A stretch of 64,000 nt of DNA from Euborellia annulipes (Eukaryota; Arthropoda; Insecta; Dermaptera; Anisolabididae). The stretch spans positions 124,001 through 188,000 of the forward strand of contig JAKCPI010005089.1 in NCBI GenBank assembly GCA_023213315.1, given 5' to 3'. Each line of letters starts with the position of its first letter. The first letter of the stretch is position 1. The notes below the pieces were generated by a model that saw nothing but the letters and a program-made list of their open reading frames with translations, was not told where the DNA came from and did no database searches. This document shows, in pieces, positions 10,679 to 21,654 of this stretch. The translations under genes and the position numbers were made by a program.

Positions 10679-10935
10679 CAGGGGCGTATATAGAAATTTT
10701 TTTCGGGGGGGGGTCTGAACTCAAAAATTTTTCTGAGGAAATTTTTTTTTTTTTAAGAAACTACATTTTTTCACACGAAATTTTTTGCGGAACATTTTTT
10801 TCTTTTGCGGAACCCAAGTTTTCTATCCTGCGGAAAAATGTGTTGAGCTGATGTCTGTATCTCCCTATATATGTATGTGTTTGGGAAATTTCGGGGGGGG
10901 GGCGGGCCCCTCGGCCCCCCTTATATACGCCTCTG
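10679..10935. mobile_element. hAT-type MITE with 8-bp target duplication
   Basis: The termini are CAGGGGCGTATATAGAAA on the left and TATATACGCCTCTG on the right, with the direct repeat GTTTTTAT at 10671-10678 and 10936-10943. The 8-bp duplication and CAGxGGCG ends are hallmarks of the hAT superfamily. The inside is poly-G/poly-C rich and has no transposase. Confidence 0.85.
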
Positions 10936-11866
10936 GTTTTTATTATATTTTTTAAAAATATGTATGAGCTTACATAAATTTTATATATAACCTCAAGTAA
11001 AAAAGTAAAAATAATGAAAACGACAAAAAAAAAAAATTACATATTAACATTACAATTGATATTGTTTTAGCGATTTCTTTTTTTTTTTTTTTTTTGGACC
11101 ACTTTCCACGGCGATGATAATTTTTTTTCGGGCACAGTAAAGAAGGCGTACTTCTAGCTTGCAATCTTCGTGAGAAACTAAAGAGTATTGGGAAGTTGAG
11201 CTGTACTGTACTGAAAGGAGGTAAACGTTACCCGGGAAATGAGGAGCAATGCTAGGAAAAATTCCAATTATAAAGGTAAGTGGCCTAGTTCGAATTTTAG
11301 AACGTCCTCTACCCCTCTTGTTACTAAAAGAATTTCGAGTTATCGACCATATATGGTCCTATAGGCGCAGCCAGAGAGGGCCAATATCCCCTTGTCCTGA
11401 AAATTTTTTGCCTATTAAAAAAAATATATATTTTTCCCATATATATATATATATTTTTTTAAATGAGGTTATATAAGGAAAATAATTAATAATAATAAAT
11501 AATAATTAATAATCTATGTATATTAATTGCATACTTCCCCTCCTCTCGTCCTAAAGAATGGTTGCCCCCCCCCTAACAAGATGTCTGGGCTGTCTGGCTA
11601 CCATGTTATCGAGCGTATCAAAATACACAGCATTTTTTTGATTTACCGAAGTTAATAGTTAAAAGTTCGTATTATCGAGAGTCGACTGTATTATATTTAA
11701 ATATTATCATTTATAATTTCTGAATTTTTTTTTCAATTCATTACATATTTTTTTTTTAATTTTAAATTATTCTATAAAATATTTTCAATTAAATTATCAA
11801 TTAGTGATTATAATTTAAATAAAGTCCGTTTCCACTAGCGCAAAATATTTTGGTCACAGATAGGCA

Positions 11867-12140
11867 CAGTGGCGTCATTTGGGGGGACAGGGGGGCATTT
11901 GCCCCCCCCCCCCAAGGGCTCTGATTTTTATAAAATTTTATATTATTCTAAATAAAATACTCCAAAATACATTTACGACTATATAAACTGTACAAAATTA
12001 AACAATTAATTAAATAAAATATGTTTTGGCCAAATTTGAGTACTCATTTGTAAGTAAATTTTAAGAAAAAAAAAATGTTTGCCCCTCCAAGAAAAAAATT
12101 TGCCCCCCCCCCCCAAGAAAAAGTTGAAATGACGCCACTG
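11867..12140. mobile_element. hAT-type MITE (CAGTGGCGTCATTT family), intact
   Basis: Ends are CAGTGGCGTCATTT and AAATGACGCCACTG, flanked by perfect GATAGGCA duplications at 11859-11866 and 12141-12148. Internal G and C tracts flank an AT-rich core containing AATCAAATTTG-type sequence shared with the other copies. It is non-autonomous. Confidence 0.88.
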
Positions 12141-12210
12141 GATAGGCAGATTTTTACGGTGTCCAAAAATAGCTCCCATCGATTTGATTGAAAATAATAT
12201 AGAACGTTGA

Positions 12211-12437
12211 CAGTGGCGTCATTTGGAGGGGGGCATTTGCCCCCCCCCCCAAGGTCTCTGATTTTTATAAAATACTATATTATTTTTCTAAATAAAATAT
12301 TTCGTATATAAACTGTATAAAATTAAACAATTAATTAAATATCTTTTGGCCAAATTTGAGTATCTATTTGTAAGTAAATTTTAATTAAAAAAAAAAATTG
12401 CTCCCCCTCACAAGAAAAAGTTGAAATGACCCCACTG
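12211..12437. mobile_element. hAT-type MITE (CAGTGGCGTCATTT family), second copy
   Basis: Left end is CAGTGGCGTCATTT and right end is AAATGACCCCACTG. The flanking octamers AACGTTGA and ATCTTTGA agree at six of eight bases, so this is a somewhat older copy than its neighbour. It lies 70 bp from the preceding element. Confidence 0.78.
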
Positions 12438-12539
12438 ATCTTTGAGATAAAATATATATTATATGTTAAATATATGTGGAAGCAAAAATGGTAAATTAAA
12501 TTAGATATATTTTATTTTAAATAGTAAAATTAATTAATA

Positions 12540-12965
12540 TTAATTATTTTATTTGAATTTTTCATCTTTATATGAATTTCAAGAATTATATGAGCCAACC
12601 TTTAAATCAATGAACCAATCCTTTTGCAGTCAGTAGGATTGAAAAAATAAAAATTATTTCTTTCTTATTATTAAAAATAATAAATATTTTATTTTGAATA
12701 GTAAAATTAATTAATATTTTATTTATATTAAGAATTTGAATTTTTCATCTTTATTTGAATTTCAAAAAGTAATTGAACCAACCGTTAAACCAACAAGTTA
12801 TTTAATAAATCCCTGTGCAATCTTTGACATTAATAAATAAAAATTATTTTCTTTTTATAATTAAAAATTTATTTTTTATTTAAATAGTTTAAAATAAAAA
12901 AAAAAAATTAAAAAAAAAAGTTTATTTTTGCAAGTACTTGAACCAACTTTTATAAGAGAACTCGC
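12540..12965. repeat. Tandem repeat of about 180 bp, outer edge of left arm
   Basis: Units share a GAACCAACC...AATCC..TGCAAT block at about 12588, 12775 and 12951, separated by AT-rich spacers with TTTTTCATCTTTATTTGAAT. Inverted counterparts lie at about 36480-36990. Confidence 0.55.
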
Positions 12966-13726
12966 CTCTGATTTGCCTCTCTTTTTTCTCATGCCTGCTT
13001 CTGTCACTTGTTAACACAGGCAGACATCAGCTATCAATTATATTAATATTAAAAGGTATTTATTATTTATTTTGCATTTCTTCCTTTCTTTTTTTGTTTT
13101 AATTAAAAGTTTTCTATTGTAAATTAAAATTCATGTTAAGTTTCCACTAAAAATATAGATATTATAGTTAAATTTCATTTGATCCTTTTAGGTTACGACT
13201 CAGTTTTATTTTCCCTTTTAATTAATATTTTCGCCTTTTTAAAACTATTTCTGATTTTATTAACTCATTAAAAATTGTTTAAGTGATTTCGTGAATAATA
13301 AATTTTAATAGTTTATTATTATTTTCATCATATTTTGTCAAACAGTTGCATTGCCTTCACAAAGATTGAATATAAAAATGTATATTTTTTTAAAATTATT
13401 TATTTTAAATTTGAATATAATATAAGATTCACCTGGGTTTTAGATTGCATGATTTTGATTTGTTAATTTGTATTAATTAATTTCTTCTCTTGCTCTGCTT
13501 GTGCAAAAAAGCACAATTTCAATCATTTCCATTTTCCATTCTATTTTCTTTACTTTCAAAACATTAGAAAGGATAAAAAAAAAAGCTGATCTAATTAATC
13601 TAATACTTAAAACAAATTCTTTTTTGCAAAAATGATAATCGAATTTTTATTTTTCATATATATATATCATATATACCGGTATATCTATCTTTATTCTAAC
13701 TAAAATTGTATTTTTTTTGTTTTTAG

Positions 13727-13822
13727 ATTTTACAAAACTACAGCACAAATAAAAACGACTGAATTTGAAGGGAAGTCTTTAAGAACAAGAAATTAACAAA
13801 TATCAAGATTATATTTTCAAAT
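13727..13822 (+). other. Exon-like block A (left arm)
   Basis: A pyrimidine tract ending TTTTTAG leads into ATTTTACAAAACTACAGCAC, and the block ends TTTTCAAAT|GTAAGTAAAT, a strong donor. The same block with the same sites occurs at 17489-17580 (direct) and 35726-35635 (inverted). All three reading frames are short, so it looks noncoding. Confidence 0.45.
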
Positions 13823-14619
13823 GTAAGTAAATACCAAATTCATTTCTCATGTGATTATCTCATTGTTTTTATAAAAGAAGCTGGAAATCTTTATTTGAAT
13901 TCTCTTCTACTTTTAAACCACAAAACGTTTGCATTAAGGTGTTTTTTCTAAAAATGAATGAAATAATCCCATGAGAAATGCTTAAATATCTCTCCTTTCT
14001 TTACTATATAAATCTGACTCTCAATTTATTTTTAGATGATTTGAAAGAAAGCTATTTCATAAATAGTTAATGATCTTCCCTTAAATGAAGAGGGTAGAAC
14101 TAAAAAAAAAAAATTTTTAACTTATTTAATGTTTATATGTTTTGGCCACATCCTATATTTCATTTAATTAATTATTATGCTTGAATTTTAGATTTGCGAA
14201 GGACATCTCAAATAATATTGATTGACTGCTCTTCTGAAACAGAACATGACATTCAATATATATCTAATGTCAGAATGAATTAAAAGTAAAATTCTCATAC
14301 AATAATAGATTGACAAGAACAAAAAAAGATAATTTTTTAGGCATGATTATTTGCCTCTGTCAGTATAAAATAAAGATCAAATGATAGGCTCCCAATTTCT
14401 AAAAATGAAAATGCAGAGAAGCTAAGGCACAGGAGATCTGGCAGTAATTATTATCAAGCTAAGTGGGAATAATATCATGAAGGTCCACATTTCAAATAGA
14501 ATAAAAAATTTAAATTCACATATTTAACATTAAATAATTCAACTCCGGGCGGCACACCCTTTCTTTTTTCGGGTGATGATTAATTATACCAAATAATTAT
14601 TTTCTCTTTTAAATTTCAG

Positions 14620-14680
14620 TTGCTTAATTTCACCAAGTCCTTGGACTCCAGAGAGATTTTTTATACAAAATATAAAATAG
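14620..14680 (+). other. Exon-like block C (left arm)
   Basis: Bounded by AAATTTCAG and AAAATAG|GTAATC. It includes CACCAAGTCCTTGGACTCCA, a small palindrome. It is conserved with the same splice sites in the right arm at 34829-34769. Confidence 0.4.
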
Positions 14681-14815
14681 GTAATCTATTAATAAAATTT
14701 TTATTTTTAAATTAAATAAATATTACTTTAATTTTAGATACGTTTATTAATCCCCTGAGGTGATTAAAGTTTAAGTGAGAACAAAATGACATCTTATCAT
14801 CAAATATATATATAT

Positions 14816-15101
14816 ATCTCGAAGACTCTGATGAGCCGCAGTTACTCCATCAATACACGGATGGTCGGTGTGTTGGTTGAAAATTAATAAAATTTATAGA
14901 TACATTTTTTTAACTTTTTTATTATTAATATTTTTATGGTCGACTGAATTGCAAATTCTCAGTTCCAATTCAGTCAACCATAAAAATATTAATAATAAAA
15001 AAGTTAAAAAAATTTATCTATAAATTTTATTAATTTTCAACCAACACACCGTCCATCCGTGTATTGATGGAGTAACTGCGGCTCATCAGAGTCTTCGAGA
15101 T
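14816..15101. repeat. Near-perfect foldback of 286 bp
   Basis: Arms of about 125 bp begin CTCGAAGACTCTGATGAGCC and end as the inverse, GGCTCATCAGAGTCTTCGAG, with a 16-nt spacer near 14958. It lies between TA microsatellites. The right-arm equivalent (about 34466-34632) has lost the middle. It could fold into a long hairpin RNA or cruciform. The superfamily is not determined. Confidence 0.8.
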
Positions 15102-15217
15102 AAAATATCCTTCATCTCAGAATCCAAATAATATATATATATATATATATATATAAGGTAATGTCTCTTTAATATTTATCTTTGTTTTTGATTTAATACA
15201 ATTTAATGAAATTACAG

Positions 15218-15294
15218 ATATCTTTTGCCTAAAAAGAAGATGCAATGAGAGAATGGATTAGCTTCCAATAGAAAATTGCCGAGATCATCGCAGG
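15218..15294 (+). other. Exon-like block D (left arm)
   Basis: Acceptor AAATTACAG, donor GCAGG|GTAAGATC. The block contains GCCGAGATCATCGCAGG. Its inverted counterpart is at 34360-34285. No convincing open frame. Confidence 0.42.
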
Positions 15295-15624
15295 GTAAGA
15301 TCTACAAATCTTGTTGAATTTTCTATGCGCTCTTTCAATCACCAAATTATAAAAATAATAAACTTGGATAATTTTGATTTAAATAATATTAATGGTTAAA
15401 AGTTTTAAATATTATTTATAGGTGAAAATTTATTTATATTTCTTTTTTTTTTAATTTAAAAAATTTACTTGGTTTATTTTTATTTATTTTTTTTTTGGAA
15501 ACTTTATTTTAAATAAATAAAAGATTCATTTATAAATGAGGTATAGATATTGATTATTTAAGAATATCATTATAATAATATTATTTAAATGGCATATTAA
15601 TTGTAATTCTTATTTTGTTTTCAG

Positions 15625-15752
15625 GTTCTCCGTTTGTCAGCTATTAACAAGTCAGATAAATAAACATCTTTCATGAATGGTAAAGGAATATCTGCTTTTT
15701 CATTCTCAAAAGAAGCAACTTGGGATTTAAAATTCACAGAATTAAAATCAAG
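15625..15752 (+). other. Exon-like block E (left arm)
   Basis: Acceptor TTTTGTTTTCAG, first bases GTTCTCCGTTTGTCAGC, donor ATCAAG|GTATGATC. Copies are at 18455-18583 (direct) and 33957-33865 (inverted, 35 bp shorter because of an internal deletion). The ATG frame starting inside it runs on into the intron and stops, so I do not call a protein. Confidence 0.45.
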
Positions 15753-15920
15753 GTATGATCATCTCTTCCTCCATATTTTATTTACCTGCTTTCTTTTAAT
15801 TAATCTTACAATAGAATTTTTAATACTAATGCAATATCTTTATTCAAACATACATTTCTAAGAAAACACTGAGACCGCATAAAATATCAATTTAATCATA
15901 TTTTTTTTTCTTATTTTCAG

Positions 15921-15962
15921 AATTTCATCTCAACTTTATTTTGTCAACATTTGTCTTTTCCA
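15921..15962 (+). other. Exon-like block F, broken by a LINE insertion
   Basis: TTATTTTCAG is followed by AATTTCATCTCAACTTTATT and then a reverse transcriptase-derived segment. The uninterrupted form is at 18773-18827. The inverted copy near 33650 is broken at the same place. Confidence 0.45.
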
Positions 15963-16382
15963 TCTTTATGTATGGGGTCGAGACCTGTTCCATTCTAAGA
16001 AAAGACTGAGACCGCATAATCGCCTTCGAGATGTGGTGCTGGAGACGACTGTTTTGGATTCCTCCGCACGAACAACTCTATCCTCGAAAATGCTTCTGGA
16101 GGATTGTTTCCGATCGTATCCTGCGCTACTTTAGTCACATATCACAGAGAAAATGTCCTCTAAAAGATCATTATAAAGGGCAAAATCCAGGGAATAAGAT
16201 CATTCGAAAGAACACCATCAAGATGGATCGATCGACCAGGTGAAGTCACTCACAGGCACTCCGCTTCGGGTCACTACGGCGAGGGCGTTGGATAGGGAGG
16301 AATGGCGTCTGACTCTTGCAAGAACTCTCTTAATGACTACGACGCGTCAACTTGACGCTTACGACTAAGAAGAAGAAGATTG
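15963..16382 (+). pseudogene. LINE ORF2 C-terminal fragment
   Basis: It encodes scraps of the C-terminus of a non-LTR reverse transcriptase: MWCWRRLFWIPPHEQL, a FSHISQRK stretch (commonly FGHI.RR), then SLTGTPLRVTTARALDREEW. It ends in a short GAAGAAGAAG run, a usual 3' microsatellite of such elements. Frames are broken. The inverted counterpart at 33160-33640 keeps an upstream part that this copy has lost, while this copy keeps the DREEW segment deleted there. Clade is RTE/CR1-like by appearance only. Confidence 0.65.
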
Positions 16383-16542
16383 GTATTTCGGTCCGCGTTC
16401 AATTTTAAGGAATTACACGAATCCAAGATTGGTGGTCTGGCCTTCGTCTTCCTAGTATGAAGAGGCTAAACAAACGTTTGTGAGTATAAAATATATATAG
16501 ATAATAAATAGATAAAAGATGATAATAATGGAATTTAACTTT

Positions 16543-17249
16543 GGGGTCGTCCACATATAACGTAACGCCTTTTTTGACGATTTTCTAGTCCCCCTTCCCC
16601 TTGTCACAGTTAGTCACATACCCTACATATATTATGTCACAACATAGAACACCCCCCCCCCCCCCCCGAATAAAATTTCTTATACAAAATTCATATAATT
16701 TTACTTTTTTTTTTTAAAGAAACCCCCAGGTCCCTCATGTCACAATTAGTAACGTTTGTCCAGACCCAGTGGCGTAACGTACGCCCCCGCAGACCCCGCA
16801 ATGCGGGGGGCCCCGGACCTTGGGGGGCCCACGGGCCGGGCCGGGCTAAAAAACTGTATCTCCTCAGGGCTTCGGTAAAAACGGAAAAATTTAGATAAAA
16901 AAAAATTTAATGAAAATTTGTCTTTGAAAGGGCCCGGGGTCCTCAGGACTCCTGTGAAAACGGAAAAATTTAGTTAAAAAAAAAAATTAATGAAAATTTG
17001 TCTTTGAAAGGGCCTGGGGCCCTCAGGGCTCCGGTGAAAATGGAAAAATTTAATGAAAATTTGTCTTTGAGAGGGCCCGGGCCTTCAGGGTTCAGGGATA
17101 TACTGTAGTTTAAAAATATTTTTTGTAAGGTCTAATAATGGGGTCCGAAATAAAGGTTTGCGGGGGGGGCCCAGCTAAAAAACGTTACGCTACTGTCCAG
17201 ACCCCTCCCCCCTAACGCCCTAACGCGCTACGTAATATGTGGACGACCT
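16543..17249. mobile_element. GGGTCGTCC-type MITE, enlarged by a nested hAT element
   Basis: Inverted ends are GGGTCGTCCACATATAACG on the left and CGTAATATGTGGACGACC on the right. The inverted-arm copy at 32669-32942 is about 430 bp shorter because it lacks the insertion at 16767-17195. The class is not fixed; no clear target duplication is visible. Confidence 0.7.
16767..17195. mobile_element. hAT-type MITE nested inside another MITE
   Basis: Ends are CAGTGGCGTAACGT and AACGTTACGCTACTG, flanked by perfect TCCAGACC duplications at 16759-16766 and 17196-17203. The inverted arm keeps a single uninterrupted GGGGTCTGGACAAAACG, the empty site. The inside holds about three tandem units of some 75 bp, each with GAAAATTTGTCTTTGA. 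It inserted after, or in one lineage of, the inverted duplication. Confidence 0.9.
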
Positions 17250-17488
17250 ATATATACCGTAAACTCGGGTTATATGAAACAAAAAGTAAAAGTTTTTCAA
17301 TCGCCTTCAATTTTTCTAAAAGTCACATTGTTACATTCTAGCCATTGGTGCTAGGTACTAGCAGAAAAAGGATTGATTTTATTTACCGTCCTTCTTGTGA
17401 CTTTGTTAATTTAATTTTCATATATATATGTATACCGGAATATATATTTTTAATCTAACTAAAATTGTATTTTTTTTTTTTTTTTTAG

Positions 17489-17580
17489 ATTTTTCAAATC
17501 TACAGCACAAATAAAAACGACTGAATTTGAAAGTCTTTAAGAACAAGAAATTAACCAACATCATGATTATATTTTCAAAT
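17489..17580 (+). other. Exon-like block A, direct copy
   Basis: Acceptor TTTTTTTAG, donor TTTTCAAAT|GTAAGTAATT. It matches 13727-13822 apart from small deletions. Confidence 0.42.
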
Positions 17581-18454
17581 GTAAGTAATTACCACATTCA
17601 TTTCTCATGTGATTATTTCATTGTTTTTATAAAAGAAGCTGGAAATCTTTATTTGCATTTTCTTCCACTTTTAAACCACAAAACGTTTTCATTAAGTTTT
17701 TTTTCTAAAAAATAATGAAATAATCCCATGAGAAATGCTTAAATATCTCCCCTTTCGTTACTTTATAAATCTCACGCTCAATTTATTTTTAGATGATTTG
17801 AAAGAAAGCTTATTTAATAAATAGTTAATGATCTTTCCTTAAATAAAGAGGGTCAGAACTAAAAAAAATTTTTAATCTCATTTAATGTTTATATGTTTTG
17901 GCCACAATCTATATTTCATTTAATTAATTATTAAGCTGGAATTTTAGATTTTTGAAGGACATCTCAAATACTCTTGATTGACTGCTCTTCTGAAAGAGAA
18001 CATGTCATTCAATATATATCTAATGTCAGAATTAATTAAAAGTAAAATTCTCATACAATAATTTAAATAATAATAGATTAAGAAGAACAAAAAAAGATAA
18101 TTTTTTAGGCATGATTATTTGCCTCTGTCAGTATAAAATAAAGATCAAATGATAGGCTCCCAATTTCTAAAAATGAAAATGCAGAGAAGCTAAGGCTACA
18201 GGAGATCTGGCAGTAATTATTATCAAGCTAAGTGGGAATATTATCATGAAAGTCCACATTTCAAATAGAATAAGGCGAATATTAAAGAATTTAACCAGCT
18301 TCCAACAGAAAATAAATATCTTTGATGATGATACCCATCATTATTATTTATTTAAGAATTTATTATTATTTTATTTATTAAGATTATTTAAGAATATCAT
18401 TATAATAATATTATTTAAATAACATATTAATTTTAATTCTTATTTTGTTTTCAG

Positions 18455-18583
18455 GTTCTCCGTTTGTCAGCTATTAACAAGTCAGATAAAAAAACATCAT
18501 TCATGAATAGTAGAGGAATATCTGCTTTTTCATTCTCAAAAGAAACAAACTGGGATTTGCGAATTCACAGGATTAAAATCAAG
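18455..18583 (+). other. Exon-like block E, direct copy
   Basis: Acceptor TTTTGTTTTCAG, donor AATCAAG|GTATGATC, 129 bp. The splice signals are conserved with the other two copies even where the interior varies. Confidence 0.45.
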
Positions 18584-18772
18584 GTATGATCATCTCTTTC
18601 TCCTTATTTTCTTTGCTTGCTTTTTTTTAATTTTTAAATCGATACTATTTTAATATTGAAAATTGTTGTATACCGCATTTGATGCAATGTCTTTAATCAA
18701 ACATGCATTTATTTTTTCAAAATAATAATCTTAAATTTTATTAAGAATTTAATATTTTTTTCTTATTTTCAG

Positions 18773-18827
18773 AATTTCATCTCAACTTTAATTTGTCAAC
18801 ATGCATCCTTTGCCTTGTAGTTAACTG
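18773..18827 (+). other. Exon-like block F, uninterrupted
   Basis: Acceptor TCTTATTTTCAG, sequence AATTTCATCTCAACTTTAAT and on to TAACTG|GTGAGTTTT. This is the pre-insertion form of the blocks broken by LINE sequence at 15921 and 33650. Confidence 0.5.
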
Positions 18828-19206
18828 GTGAGTTTTTTTAAATTTTATATTTCATTGAATGTGAGAAGAAAGGAGAAAAATTGCAATTTGAAGCAACAAG
18901 AAACTAATTGTCAAATGAACATAAATGTATAAAATCATATCATGGTCATGAAACTTATTAAAAAATTCATGGATTTTTTAAATACTAATTGATTACGTTA
19001 TGATTCTGTACAGCTGACCCCCAATCTTTTGTAATATAAACACAATCATAGAGAGAAAATTATTTTTATTTTTTTATCTGAATGTTGACTAAAATTTTCT
19101 CGTTTCTTTTTTCATTTAATAAGTAGGCCTATTACCTAAATAACACCTTATGTCTTTTTTAAGGTATTTTTAATATTTAATAATTAATTTTCTTTTTTAT
19201 TTTCAG

Positions 19207-19279
19207 AATATCCCCGGAGATCCTTCTTTGCGTTAATGCAGATGAATTTGAACTTGATCTCAGTCTGCTATTGTATTTG
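19207..19279 (+). other. Exon-like block G of a duplicated exon family
   Basis: Acceptor TTATTTTCAG, start AATATCCCC, donor GTATTTG|GTGAGTTT, 73 bp. The motif CGTTAATGCAGATGAA recurs in blocks H and I. One frame is fully open and reads ...LLCVNADEFELDLSLL, parallel to VVNPDELTV in H and VINRDEHKV in I. It may be a decayed or fast-evolving coding exon, or a noncoding one. Confidence 0.5.
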
Positions 19280-19643
19280 GTGAGTTTATTATTTTTTTTC
19301 CAATAATAATATTAATTGGTAGCTCTTCCAAAGGTCAAGGAATGACAAAATTAAGCGGTATATTTTCATTTATTTCTTATTAAAATAGAAGCCAAATTTT
19401 TTAATTTCTTTCTCCCTGAACTGTTAAACATCTCATCATTTATCAAAAAAATTTTTTATTCGATCTTTTGAAAACTTTTTTCACTTTTTTTCATTAAATT
19501 GAATTTTTATAAATAAATTATTTTGCTATATTTTTTCGTCATTTGTTATTTAAATAACCGAACAGGGGGTCTCATTTATTATCTAGCGTTTGTTTTGAAT
19601 GTTTTTTCTTTATTTTCTTTTGTCAATCTCATTCTAATTCATA
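19280..19643. other. Intron-like AT-rich stretch
   Basis: Only AT-rich sequence is seen between block G and the R1 palindrome. Confidence 0.35.
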
Positions 19644-19734
19644 GAAATCTGGTGTAACTGGTCGCACAGCACACAACTTTCTCTTACCTTCGGTTAATGA
19701 AAGTTGTGTTCTGTGCTTGTCCCACCAGATATTT
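19644..19734 (+). repeat. R1 palindrome only
   Basis: AAATCTGGTGTAACTGGTCG ... TGTGCTTGTCCCACCAGATA, a hairpin of about 90 nt that represents the left end of R1 without its body. Confidence 0.6.
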
Positions 19735-19982
19735 AGTTTCCGCCAATTCCATTTCTTTTTTATATTTTCTCTGAAAATTATTTTTATTTTAATTCTTCCT
19801 TAATTTTTTTGGCTATCTTTTATGAAAAATATTAATCACCTTTAAAAAAAAATATTTATCTTTTAGATATCTATTTGAAATTGCTTTTTCTCCTATTTTC
19901 TTTCTATTTGTTATTGGCAATAGGATTATTTAGGTGCTTTGCTCCTATTTCGGTTTAAATTAAAATTTAGTGTTTAATTCGG

Positions 19983-20058
19983 AGGCAAGTGGCTAAGCTG
20001 TGGATTACGGAGTCTGAAGTCTCAACACGACTCGGGTTCGAATCCAGCTTGCCGCAAA
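19983..20058 (+). repeat. tRNA-like sequence, probable SINE head
   Basis: GGCAAG and CTTGCC can pair as most of an acceptor stem. An A box (TGGCTAAGCTGTGG) and a B box (GGGTTCGAATCC) stand at tRNA-like spacing. The D arm and anticodon arm do not form properly and the T stem has mismatches. I therefore do not call a functional tRNA and cannot give an anticodon. Confidence 0.5.
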
Positions 20059-20836
20059 TAATTCAAACATTGCCGAAGTCTCCTCATAGGGTAGGAAAGT
20101 GGGAAAAAATCTCTATATAATTTGAAAAATTAAGGCTTAATCTCCACTTATATCTCATTTATTAATATAAAAATTAAATTTTATAATCTAATATGTAACA
20201 AGGTTTTCTTATTTTTCACTTTCTCTTATTTCTACTTTATTTTTACAATAATATTAAATATCTACTATTTGAAATTGCTTATATTACTTCTTCTATTTTC
20301 TTTCTATTTAATTATTATTGATTCTTAAAATCTTATTATATAGAGATAAGAGAATTAGTTGGGTGGTTTGCTCCTATTAGCGTTTAAATTAAAATTTAGT
20401 ATTTATTTTTTAAAATAATCTTATTGTATGGATGGGCGTAACTAGGAGGGATTATTTAAAGGTTTTCTTAATTTTTCTTTACTATACTAGGGTAATTATT
20501 AATTTTTTTATTTGAACTAATTGAGTGGAGGGATGGAATTTCGGGTTGAATAAAAAAAGTGTTATATTTAATTCAACTTCATTCTTTAATAAAATGTTTT
20601 TTAAATACATCTTAATAAGGAATCATTTTTTTTATTTTTTAAGATAAATGGTTTTGATATTAGATTTGAAAAGCCTATCCCAATATTTTTAAAATAGTTT
20701 ATAAAAAAAAATTGAAGGAATCCTTTTACTTATTTCTTTTTATATCTAGCTGGCTAGAGAATTTTATCTAATCTAATATATACTAATTTATTTTCTCTCT
20801 TTATTTAATAATTAATTTTTCTTTTTTTAATTTCAG
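20059..20836. other. Intron-like AT-rich stretch
   Basis: AT-rich DNA with a repeated TATTTGAAATTGCTT...TTCTATTT segment (about 19870-19990 and 20263-20400), so part of the intron is internally duplicated. No gene seen. Confidence 0.4.
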
Positions 20837-20899
20837 AATCCTTCCAAGCGGTTTGTCGTTAATCCAGATGAACTTACCGTTATTTCAAATTGCCATTTG
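20837..20899 (+). other. Exon-like block H of the duplicated exon family
   Basis: Acceptor TTAATTTCAG, start AATCCTTCCAAG, donor GCCATTTG|GTGAGTCT, 63 bp. Frame 1 is open throughout and includes FVVNPDELTVISNCHL. It is homologous to G, I, the 3' part of J and the minus-strand block at 30022-29947. Confidence 0.52.
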
Positions 20900-21654
20900 G
20901 TGAGTCTTTTATTTTTCCAATATAATTTACCAAGCGAATGAAAAAATTTGACTTCTAATTTATTTTATTCTTATTTCAAACCGTTTATAATTGAAGACAA
21001 ATTTTTTTATTTCTTTTTTTAATAATTTCCGACTGACTGAGGAAATATTTATTTATTTTTTAAGGGCTTAATTTGACTTAACAAATTTCTAGAATAATTT
21101 TTTATTAAAATAAAAAAAATATTTATTTATTTTTTTATTCATTTAAACAAAGGGTGTCAAAGTCATCTGTTTTGCTGGCCACTTGCCATAGTAAGAGGGC
21201 GGTATCTCAAGCAGGACAAAAAAAATAAATTAGAATAAGGGGTCGTCCACATATTACGTAACGCCTTTTTTGACGATATTCAAAAAGGAATTTTTTTAAA
21301 TCAAAACTTTATAATAGAAATAAAAAAAAACCTTTAATAAGTGAAAGGGATTAGAAAATCTTGTTATTGTTCACATTTATATTTATTATTTTCTCTATTT
21401 GTTCTTTGGCCACAAGATTTTGTTAACACTGGTTTCCACAAGAAACCGTACGGTGCACGATGACATGCCTGCGTGGAAACACGTCTTAACACAAACATTT
21501 TGGCAATTGATATCTTCAAATTACGAAAAATGATAATTAAATTGAATACATATTAGCAAAATGACATAAGATTTTCGAATATTTAATTTTTACCAAATTA
21601 AATATATTTTCTCTCTTTATTTGATAATTAATTTTCTTCTTTTTTTTATTTCAG
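20900..21654. other. Intron-like AT-rich stretch with a MITE end
   Basis: Mostly AT-rich. At 21239-21280 lies one terminus of the GGGTCGTCCACATATTACG MITE family without its partner. Near 21424-21486 a GC-richer patch has the inverted pair GGTTTCCAC / GTGGAAAC. No gene seen. Confidence 0.4.

Larger units (their letters stand above)
12540..17415 (+). repeat. Left arm of a giant inverted duplication
   Basis: This block reappears in reverse complement at about 32480-36900, in the same order. Shared anchors include ACAGGCAGACATCAGCTATC (13017 and 36415 regions), the GGGCGGCACACCC segment (about 14548 and 34885), the exon-like blocks near 13727, 14620, 15218 and 15625, the LINE fragment near 16000, and the GGGTCGTCCACAT MITE. 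The differences are mostly insertions and deletions: a hAT insertion in this arm only, and a collapsed foldback in the other arm. The loop between the arms is about 15 kb. Confidence 0.85.
17430..18830 (+). repeat. Direct partial duplicate of the left arm
   Basis: It repeats 13650-14510 and then 15560-15960 in the same orientation, with the intervening part missing. It carries its own copies of blocks A, E and F. Its F block is not interrupted by the LINE fragment, so it preserves an earlier state than either arm. Confidence 0.75.

Noticed and set aside
14816..15101. Hammerhead ribozyme at CTGATGAGCC in the 286-bp foldback
   Set aside because: CTGATGAG is present at each end but no GAAA follows a stem at the right distance, so the core is incomplete.
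15673..15861. 62-residue protein starting inside exon-like block E
   Set aside because: The frame crosses the well-conserved donor at 15753 into AT-rich intron sequence and is not kept in the other two copies.
19983..20058. Functional tRNA gene
   Set aside because: A and B boxes and part of an acceptor stem are present, but the D arm, anticodon arm and T stem do not pair, so it is better read as a SINE head.
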